Assembly (NCBI GenBank): GCA_024403035.1
Contig: JAKSSP010000005.1
Coordinates: 88,176 to 130,628 of the forward strand
DNA from: Mogibacterium sp.
GTDB taxonomy: Bacteria; Bacillota; Clostridia; Peptostreptococcales; Anaerovoracaceae
DNA: 42,453 bases
Direction of reading: 5' to 3'
The position numbers and the translations under genes were made by a program. Of the stretch, positions 33,237-39,502 are shown one piece after another (position 1 is the first letter of the stretch; each line of letters opens with the position of its first letter). Under the pieces are notes generated by a model that was given only the letters and a program-made list of their open reading frames with translations, had not been told where the DNA came from and did no database searches.

Positions 33237-33376
33237 GAGCGGCCTTGCATACCCTGCCGGGCACGCTCTCGCTAACATTCGCACGCAGCGGTACTAAGCT
33301 CTGTCTGCGCTGGCGCTTGCCAATCGCTAAGTGCCGGCGTGCTCGAGTTACCCGGCCAGGGTTTACAAGGCCGCTC
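33237..33376. repeat. 140-nt imperfect hairpin repeat element B
   Basis: GAGCGGCCTTG (33237-33247) pairs with CAAGGCCGCTC (33366-33376). Pairing continues through ACCCTGCCGGG with the CCCGGCCAGGGT side and then GCACGC ... TACTAAGC with GCTAAGTGC ... GCGTGC (33326-33342). The whole htpG-cooC gap is one fold-back. It shares CTCGCT and ACATYCGCAC motifs with element A. No transposase is nearby. Confidence 0.6.
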
Positions 33377-33394
33377 AATCAATTGGTTAAAAAC

Positions 33395-34162
33395 ATGGAT
33401 GAAACTAGAGAAACTAAAATTCTGACAGTAGCCGGCAAGGGCGGCGTGGGAAAGACCTCGATATCCTCCGCGATGGTAAGGATACTCTCCGAGGAATATC
33501 CTGATTCGAGGATACTCGCGATCGACGCTGACCCTGCTATCGGTCTCACGACGGCTCTGGGAGTCGAGCCTACAGATACGCTGGACGGTATCCGTAAAAA
33601 GATAGTCGGAAGCGTTGAGGAGGGCCGTCCTAAGGAAGCCATCGAGATGCTCAACGAAGCCAGATTCCGCATCTTCGACACTATGCTTGAAGAGCAGAAG
33701 TTCAGCTTCCTGGCCATCGGAAGACCTGAGGCCGCCGGTTGCTACTGCAAGGTGAACGCCTACCTGAAAGAGGTCATCAGCCTGCTGGCCAACGACTTCG
33801 ACTACGTCATCATCGACGGCGAAGCGGGTATCGAGCAGATCAACAGAAGAGTCATGGAAAAAGTCACGCATCTCTTCCTGATCACCGACCCGAGCCGCAA
33901 GGGATGCAAGGTGGTGGACACCATCAAGGAAGTTGCCGATGAGCTCGTCATGTACGACAAGTGCGGAGTCATCGTCAACAGAGTTAAAGAGGAACAGATT
34001 CCTCTGATCAAGATCGAATCGGCAGAGGTGCTGGCTTACATCCCTGATGACAGGACGCATGCCGAGAACGATATAATGGGCGTCAGCGTGTTTGACCTTC
34101 CGGAGGATTCTCCGGTCATGGTGGGCACACGCGAAGCGCTCCGCAAAATGCAACTGATTTAA
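33395..34162 (+). CDS. cooC: CooC-type nickel-insertion ATPase
   Basis: This 255-residue P-loop ATPase of the MinD/ParA class starts MDETRETKILTVAGKGG. The deviant Walker A GKGGVGKTS is at residues 14-22. The CooC hallmark, a CxC that binds Ni(II) between monomers, is present as GCYCKVN (C116, C118; C112 and C114 in characterised CooC1). DYVIIDGEAGIEQINRR is Walker B and the following switch. CooC proteins insert nickel into carbon monoxide dehydrogenase or acetyl-CoA synthase, yet no CODH is here. The gene lies between a hairpin repeat and the B3/A3 pair. The frame is open upstream only through the repeat, so I use the ATG at 33395 despite a weak ribosome-binding site. Confidence 0.85.
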   Translation: MDETRETKILTVAGKGGVGKTSISSAMVRILSEEYPDSRILAIDADPAIGLTTALGVEPTDTLDGIRKKIVGSVEEGRPKEAIEMLNEARFRIFDTMLEEQKFSFLAIGRPEAAGCYCKVNAYLKEVISLLANDFDYVIIDGEAGIEQINRRVMEKVTHLFLITDPSRKGCKVVDTIKEVADELVMYDKCGVIVNRVKEEQIPLIKIESAEVLAYIPDDRTHAENDIMGVSVFDLPEDSPVMVGTREALRKMQLI

Positions 34163-34176
34163 TTAGATATTAAATA

Positions 34177-34220
34177 GCAATAAGGGATCCACCACCGCAT
34201 AGCGGCGGCCCCCTTGTTGC
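34177..34220 (+). other. Stable intercistronic hairpin between cooC and B3
   Basis: GCAATAAGGG (34177-34186) pairs with CCCTTGTTGC (34211-34220) through one G-U, capped by CCGC-ATA-GCGG (34195-34205). No U-run follows, so it is more likely a processing or stability element, or a weak terminator, than a classical one. Confidence 0.5.
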
Positions 34221-34244
34221 AAAGTTGAGAGGGAGGTTTTAACA

Positions 34245-35441
34245 TTGAAAGACTTGAAGCATTTGATCTACTTCGAGAGCCTTCTGGACAACGCTGACAA
34301 CGAACTGGTAGAACAGGCAAGGAAAGACGGCAAGTACATCATGGGATATACCTGCTATCACATCCCTGAAGTTCTCCTGAACGTTGACAAGTGCGTATCG
34401 GTCAGACTGCGCGCGCCGAGGACGGGATCGATCGACATATCTACATATTATATGTCGAACTACGTCTGCGAATTCGCCCGCGCTCTGCTCGAGAGAGCTA
34501 TCGAAGGTGGATTCCAGTTCCTGGACGGACTTGCTGCGGTCGATGCCTGCTCTATGATGAACAGATTCTATGAGCACTTCGGCATCCTGAAATGCAACAC
34601 CAAGGATCATTTCTTCCTGCCGATCCTCGACGTTCCTTACAAGACGGAGGACTTCTCCTACGATCACATGCAGAGACAGCTCGAGGTAAGACTCCTTGAC
34701 GCCATGCATGAGCATCTGGGAGTGGACGTCTCCGACAAGGCCATCAGAGAGGCTGTAAAGGAGCACAACGAGGTCTGCAAGGTGATGCAGGAGATCAGCG
34801 AGATGCGTAAGGCTGACAACCCGGTGATCACAGGATACGAGTTCCACGTACTGAACCTCGTGACCTACACATGCCCTAAGTACCTGATACTGCCTTATCT
34901 CAAGGAGACACTCGCAGAACTCAAGAAGAGAAAACCTGACGAGAAGCTTCCGAGATGCAGAGTCGGCATCGTAGGATCCGAGATCGACGACCCTGAGTTC
35001 ACAAAGATGATCGAGGCCGCGGGCGCCAGAGTAGTATTCGACAGACACTGCTTCGGCTCCATCCCTGGCAGAGAAGTCATCGAGCTCAGCGACAAGGAGC
35101 CTGCGCTTCCGCAGATCGTACGCCACTACATGAACACTTCCGAGTGCGCCCGCTACATCGCGGACAACAAGGTACAGCAGAGGAGAGATACTGCTGACAG
35201 ACTCGCAAAGGAGTTCAAGGCGGACGGAATCATCTACGAGCAGATGAAGTACTGCGACTTCTGGGGATTCGAAAGAGCCCTGGTAAGCCACATCATGTCG
35301 GAAGAGTACGGATGGCCGGTACTGTCGATCGACAGAGTGTACAACGCGAAGGGATCCGGACAGCTCAGGACCAGATTCCAGGCATTCGTGGAATCGCTTG
35401 AGATCAAGAAGATCCAGAAACAGAAAGGAGGCAAGAAGTAA
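34245..35441 (+). CDS. 2-hydroxyacyl-CoA dehydratase family, B-type subunit (copy 3)
   Basis: This 398-residue protein starts at TTG (GGGAGG 8 nt upstream) to give MKDLKHLIYFESLLDNADNE, aligning with the other copies from the first residue. The expected cluster ligands are C75, C102 and C337 (KYCDFW). C37, C50, C269 and C301 are shared with the paralogues. By eye it is as close to copy 1 as to copy 2. The stop overlaps the A3 start (TAATG). With A3 it should form the heterodimer nearest to the only activator gene in the window. Confidence 0.88.
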   Translation: MKDLKHLIYFESLLDNADNELVEQARKDGKYIMGYTCYHIPEVLLNVDKCVSVRLRAPRTGSIDISTYYMSNYVCEFARALLERAIEGGFQFLDGLAAVDACSMMNRFYEHFGILKCNTKDHFFLPILDVPYKTEDFSYDHMQRQLEVRLLDAMHEHLGVDVSDKAIREAVKEHNEVCKVMQEISEMRKADNPVITGYEFHVLNLVTYTCPKYLILPYLKETLAELKKRKPDEKLPRCRVGIVGSEIDDPEFTKMIEAAGARVVFDRHCFGSIPGREVIELSDKEPALPQIVRHYMNTSECARYIADNKVQQRRDTADRLAKEFKADGIIYEQMKYCDFWGFERALVSHIMSEEYGWPVLSIDRVYNAKGSGQLRTRFQAFVESLEIKKIQKQKGGKK

Positions 35442-37306
35442 TGGTATTATCAACAGAACTGCTGGGCCTCAAGAACGCTTTTGCCGAAAGACAGGAAAAG
35501 AAAGCAAAGAAAGCAGCCGCTGCAGGCAAGCCGAAATATCCTAATCCGGCATTCTGGCGCTGCAAAGACAACATGGACTTCAAGGCGCAGGGAAAGAACC
35601 TGATGGAAGTCGGCAAGATCATCGTGGAAATGACGAAGGAAGCCGACATCAAGGCATTCTGCGCTAAGCAGGTCGAAAGATGCAGAGACGACCTCGCGAG
35701 ATGCGCTCTCGAGATCAAGCAGGCGACAGAGATGAGCCCGGCCGAGCTCAAGGAAGTATTCCTCTACGGAGAGAAGACTCTCGGAAAGCTCTACCGCAAG
35801 GGCGACATGGTCCCTGTAAGAAGAGAGTGGAGAGGCGCCGCTGACACAGCGTACGACTTCTACAGATGGGGAAAGATGTGGCTCATGCTGCTCACAACTT
35901 TCAGCAGAGACCTCATTCCGGCTCTCAACTCGACATTCTACTACAGATGGATGATCTCGTACTTCTGCTGCGTAGGCTTCATGGACAAGAACACAATGGG
36001 CCAGAAGGGCAGCGCTCTGAAGATGTCACACCTGATGACATACGACATCTTCCGTTATGTAGCTGAGAACCTCGTGTTCCTCGCCAAGTGCGACAAGAAG
36101 AACGGTAATTCCGTTGCTCTCAACAAGAAAGTCGTACTCTTCGACGAGATGACTATGGGACAGATCATGGCAGGATTCCCTGACCTGCTCGGTATCCCGT
36201 ATCAGCTGATGCCGGTATTCCTGGTATCTGAGATCGACCAGCTCACATGCGTACCTTACATCGACGCTGTTGAGTCGTTCGGTCTTCCGGCTGACACCTG
36301 CCCGGTACCGTCCTCCGAGTGCGGCGCGCTCGTAATCGACGCTCTGCCACACATGGGATCGTGCTTCATTTCAAGCTCGATGCCTTGTGACGGATCGACA
36401 ATGGCTTCGTCTTACATGTCAAGAAGATTCCCGGATCTGCCGGTATATCACCTGACATTCCCTGTAAGATACGAATATGAAGAGACAACTCAGGATGCTG
36501 TACAGGACATCAAGGGCTGCATCAAGTTCGTAGAAGAAGTCACCGGAGCCAAGTGGAGCTGGGACGCTTACTTCAAGCAGATGAAGCGCTTCAATGAGGA
36601 GACTGCTTACGAGCTGCAGAAGTGGGAAGTCAACAAGACAGATTATCCGCAGATCATCGGACCGTCCTACGAGCTCTTCCGTAAATGGAACTACGAGATG
36701 GACGGCGGCGCAGACCCTCGTGTCATCCCGACCTTCAAGAAGGTCAACGACCTCATGATGAGAGCGTACGAGAGACGCGAAGAGGCATGGCGCAACAAGA
36801 TGAGGTACAGAGGAATCGTATGGTCCTGCCCTGCTCACTACTACGCAAACTTCAGCAACTGGCTTGCTAACTGCTGGGGAATCGACATCCTCGTTGAGAT
36901 GGAGTCCCTGAACTTCACCAAGGTCCTCGAGACAGAGGATAAGGAAGAAGCTCTCATGGACCTCGCAAGACTCTACGAGCGTATGGTAATGAGAAGACAT
37001 ACAAACGGCGGCTACCACAATGTAGTTGACGAAATGTGGAGACAGGTCGAAGACTGGAGAGCAGAGATCATCATCATGTACCAGAACGTTGCCTGCAAGA
37101 ACATGGCTACACTTCAGGGTATCCTCGACGATACATGCAGAGACAGAAATCACCACATGATCTGGATCGAGCATGACCTGATGGACCCTAGAACGGTTTC
37201 AAGAAAGACCATGAGAGACAAGGTAAACGAGTACATGAGAACGGTAATGCACGCAGAACCGGTTGATCCTACACTCTGCGACTTCGACGATGAACTCGGC
37301 ATGTAA
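35441..37306 (+). CDS. 2-hydroxyacyl-CoA dehydratase family, A-type subunit with long N-terminal extension (copy 3)
   Basis: This 621-residue partner of B3 is the longest of the three. Expected cluster ligands are C287 (PADTCPVPSSE), C316 (SMPCDGS) and C552 (VACKNM). The shared extension has RREWRG (127-132) and FYYRWM (166-171). Before it lies an extra segment of about 90 residues found only in this copy, Lys/Ala-rich then with cysteines C41, C74, C81 and C88. Classical A subunits are about 400-480 residues. Expression should be high judging by codon choice. Confidence 0.87.
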   Translation: MVLSTELLGLKNAFAERQEKKAKKAAAAGKPKYPNPAFWRCKDNMDFKAQGKNLMEVGKIIVEMTKEADIKAFCAKQVERCRDDLARCALEIKQATEMSPAELKEVFLYGEKTLGKLYRKGDMVPVRREWRGAADTAYDFYRWGKMWLMLLTTFSRDLIPALNSTFYYRWMISYFCCVGFMDKNTMGQKGSALKMSHLMTYDIFRYVAENLVFLAKCDKKNGNSVALNKKVVLFDEMTMGQIMAGFPDLLGIPYQLMPVFLVSEIDQLTCVPYIDAVESFGLPADTCPVPSSECGALVIDALPHMGSCFISSSMPCDGSTMASSYMSRRFPDLPVYHLTFPVRYEYEETTQDAVQDIKGCIKFVEEVTGAKWSWDAYFKQMKRFNEETAYELQKWEVNKTDYPQIIGPSYELFRKWNYEMDGGADPRVIPTFKKVNDLMMRAYERREEAWRNKMRYRGIVWSCPAHYYANFSNWLANCWGIDILVEMESLNFTKVLETEDKEEALMDLARLYERMVMRRHTNGGYHNVVDEMWRQVEDWRAEIIIMYQNVACKNMATLQGILDDTCRDRNHHMIWIEHDLMDPRTVSRKTMRDKVNEYMRTVMHAEPVDPTLCDFDDELGM

Positions 37307-37357
37307 TAACTATTGTTATCAATATAATATTCATTTTATATAAAGGAGAAAACTATC

Positions 37358-38149
37358 ATGAAATATTATGGCGGCTGTGATGTTGGTTCAACTTATACCA
37401 AGGCAGTTATCCTCGATGAGAACGGCAAGATCGTTGCCGACACAACCATCAAGAGCAAGATCAATTCCGAAGCTTCCGCTAAGCTGGCTATGGAAGAAGT
37501 ACTCAAGAAGGTAGGCCTCAAGTCCTCCAAGGACCTCGCTTATCTGATCGGAACAGGATACGGACGTAACAAGGTTCCTTTCGCTGACGAGAACATCTCC
37601 GAGATCTCCTGCCACGCAATGGGCGTACACGTAACTGACCCAAGCGTAAAGGCTATCATCGATATCGGCGGACAGGACGTCAAGGGCATCGCTGTTGACA
37701 CAGACGGAACAGTTAAGAACTTCGCTATGAACGACAAGTGTGCTGCCGGAACAGGCAGATTCTACGAGGCTATGGCTAGATCGTTCGAGATGACTCTTCC
37801 TGAGTTCTCGAAGCTGTCCCTGACCGCAAAGAACGTTATTCCTATCACTGCTCAGTGCACAGTATTCGCTGAGTCCGAGGTAATCACACTCGTTGGTGAG
37901 AATAAGCCAATGGACGAGATCGCTGCAGGAATCCAGATGGCTGTTGCTAAGAGATGCTTCGTAATGGCTAAGAAGGCCGGCGCTACTGACTCCATCACAC
38001 TGACAGGCGGCTGCGCTAAGAACGATGGTCTCAAGGACGCTATCGAGCACGTACTCAAGCTCAAGGTTATCAACCTCAAGACTGACCCACAGCTGATGGG
38101 AGCTCTCGGTGCTGCTGAATTCGCACGTCAGAAGGGACAGGCTAAGTAA
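37358..38149 (+). CDS. ATP-dependent activator (HgdC/FldI/BadF-type ASKHA ATPase)
   Basis: This 263-residue protein matches HgdC in length and motifs. DVGSTYTKAVILD is the phosphate-1 loop, DIGGQDVKGIAVD phosphate-2 and TGGCAKNDGL the adenosine motif. A homodimer holds one [4Fe-4S] between two Cys from each chain: C128 (NDKCAAGTGRF) and C167 (TAQCTVF); in A. fermentans HgdC the pair is C127/C166. ATP hydrolysis drives a single-electron transfer to the dehydratase/reductase. It is the only activator here for three A/B pairs, so it may serve all of them. AAGGAG precedes the ATG, and a small membrane protein follows 18 nt later. Confidence 0.94.
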   Translation: MKYYGGCDVGSTYTKAVILDENGKIVADTTIKSKINSEASAKLAMEEVLKKVGLKSSKDLAYLIGTGYGRNKVPFADENISEISCHAMGVHVTDPSVKAIIDIGGQDVKGIAVDTDGTVKNFAMNDKCAAGTGRFYEAMARSFEMTLPEFSKLSLTAKNVIPITAQCTVFAESEVITLVGENKPMDEIAAGIQMAVAKRCFVMAKKAGATDSITLTGGCAKNDGLKDAIEHVLKLKVINLKTDPQLMGALGAAEFARQKGQAK

Positions 38150-38167
38150 TCCGAAAGGAGAACTATA

Positions 38168-38350
38168 ATGAAGAACAAGAAGAAAAACCCGATCTGCAAA
38201 GCTTTCAAGCTCGTAACAACGATCCTGGGAGTTGCAACGGGAACGCTCTTTGTAGTCTACTTCCTCAACCTCGATCAGAAGCTGCTGGCGTGGGCATACA
38301 AGAGAGTAAATGAGATCTTTGACCGCAAACCGGTCGATATCAAATTCTAA
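38168..38350 (+). CDS. Small single-span membrane protein linked to activator (family member 2)
   Basis: This 60-residue protein has a lysine-rich start (MKNKKKNPICK), one membrane helix (TTILGVATGTLFVVYFLN), then LDQKLLAWAYKRVNEIFD. The LDxKLL motif after the helix and the FD further on match the 75-residue protein at 31060. AAAGGAG lies before the ATG. It directly follows the activator, so both copies of this small family lie at the 3' end of a dehydratase block. Confidence 0.75.
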   Translation: MKNKKKNPICKAFKLVTTILGVATGTLFVVYFLNLDQKLLAWAYKRVNEIFDRKPVDIKF

Positions 38351-38407
38351 GAATTCCGCTCGCACCCTCACATATATTTGTCGAGGGTCAGGGAATAATA
38401 ACCACTT

Positions 38408-38431
38408 GCCCCTGCACTCAGGTGCAGGGGC
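38408..38431. other. Perfect 10-bp hairpin with TCAG loop
   Basis: GCCCCTGCAC (38408-38417) and GTGCAGGGGC (38422-38431) form a perfect stem after the B3/A3-activator block. AGCATTTAAAA follows rather than a T-run, so termination would be weak; it may protect the 3' end of the message. Confidence 0.5.
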
Positions 38432-38674
38432 AGCATTTAAAAAGGACTACTTCTCGAAACTGTCATTTTTAAGAAAAAAACAGCAATTTTTTTACACTAA
38501 AATTGCAATACAAGTCGAAAACAGCAGTGTTTTCAGAAAAAATCGGAAAAATAACTTGATATTGAGTGTTATTGTCTGGTAATTTCGAACACTAAAAGCT
38601 GAGAATGTCAAAAAAACAGACTTTTATCTCAGAAAATTACAGTAATTTAAAAAAGTCCTCTGAGGGAGAGAGAA
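38432..38674. promoter_or_regulatory. AT-rich intergenic region upstream of the ACS-like gene
   Basis: No gene is seen. GCAATTTT (38483-38490) and AAAATTGC (38499-38506) form an inverted repeat. The 9-mer ACACTAAAA occurs near 38494 and near 38589, and AGTGTT in two further places on the other strand sense, so several regulator half-sites are possible. TTGATA (38556-38561) with TAATTT 18 bp later is a weak promoter candidate. Confidence 0.35.
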
Positions 38675-39415
38675 ATGGAACTGTATAATTCAATAATCGA
38701 AAAGATCGACGGGCTGCTTGGATCCTCCGAGCCGAAGCGTTATGAATATAATCCGAACAGATGCTGGGAAGACGTTGGCGGAAACCAGCTGGTAATGATG
38801 AAGGAAGCGGCGTATGAACTGGGCGGCGACAACAAGCCGGCTGTCAACTACGCGTGCGTTACTTCGACTGAAGGCTTTGCTGACAAGGACGAGATCCTCG
38901 TATACGGCAGAGACCTTAACCGGATAAACGGCAGCGTGCCTTTCGCGAGAATAGTGATCATCAAGGTCGGAGACCTGAGCGGCGAGAATGAAGAGGATAC
39001 CGAGCCTCTGTTCAGAGCCATCCAGGACATCGACTTCGTCAAGTATCACGTATATCCAAAGGGATATATGATCAGATCTTCGTCTGACAGCTTCAGAGAG
39101 CAGGTCAGAGTTTCGAAGGAAGCCGCCAGGAAGGGCATCACTTTCGAGCAGGTAGGCAATTCCTACATCAAGCAGTTCAAGAAGAACCCGGACGTAAAGG
39201 CAGTCAAGATGATATTCGTCACGGCTGATGATCCGGATTACGCTGAGATGAAGAAGGACGCAAAGAAGGTCCGCGACATAACAAAGACTCTTTCGAAGAT
39301 CCTCGAGGGAATGTCCACGGATTGCCATACATGCAATCTCAAGGATATCTGCGATGAGGTAGAAGGCCTCAAAGAACTGCACTTCGGCAAAGAGAAGAAA
39401 GAGTTCAAAGGCTAA
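38675..39415 (+). CDS. Truncated acetyl-CoA synthase (CdhC/AcsB) homologue lacking the A-cluster domain
   Basis: This 246-residue protein resembles the middle part of the ACS beta subunit (CdhC). Shared features are WEDVGG (31-36), ILVYGRDLN with PFARIVIIKVG (74-99), RVSKEAARKGITFEQVG (145-161), an MIFVTADDP strand, and a three-cysteine motif C217xxC220x5C226. In CdhC the corresponding segment ends in YGCxLCQSFAPxxVC and is followed by the domain with the SCGCFE ligands of the Ni-Fe A-cluster; that domain is absent here. It may bind CoA or act as an accessory protein. It has its own flanking promoter region and terminator. Identification is from recalled CdhC sequence, so a profile search matters. 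Confidence 0.65.
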   Translation: MELYNSIIEKIDGLLGSSEPKRYEYNPNRCWEDVGGNQLVMMKEAAYELGGDNKPAVNYACVTSTEGFADKDEILVYGRDLNRINGSVPFARIVIIKVGDLSGENEEDTEPLFRAIQDIDFVKYHVYPKGYMIRSSSDSFREQVRVSKEAARKGITFEQVGNSYIKQFKKNPDVKAVKMIFVTADDPDYAEMKKDAKKVRDITKTLSKILEGMSTDCHTCNLKDICDEVEGLKELHFGKEKKEFKG

Positions 39416-39428
39416 ATCATTAAAAATC

Positions 39429-39450
39429 GGGCGCCTGTGCGCCCTTTTTT
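39429..39450 (+). terminator. Rho-independent terminator after the ACS-like gene
   Basis: GGGCGC (39429-39434) and GCGCCC (39439-39444), loop CTGT, followed by T6. Confidence 0.92.
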
Positions 39451-39502
39451 ATTTAACTAATGATAAAATAAACATGCATACAACATAAAGGCAGGTAATA
39501 AG

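Noticed and set aside
34239-35453. Long minus-strand frame (404 codons) opposite B3
   Set aside because: It is a shadow of the strongly codon-biased B3 gene, and similar minus-strand shadows occur behind the paralogues.
21581-37306. Assigning the pairs as benzoyl-CoA reductase, double-cubane protein or a named dehydratase
   Set aside because: The ligand cysteines are family-wide and the neighbouring genes of those pathways are absent; sequence alone does not pick one.
38408-38431. Calling the perfect hairpin after the activator block a rho-independent terminator
   Set aside because: No U-run follows the stem, so it is listed as a hairpin of unknown role.
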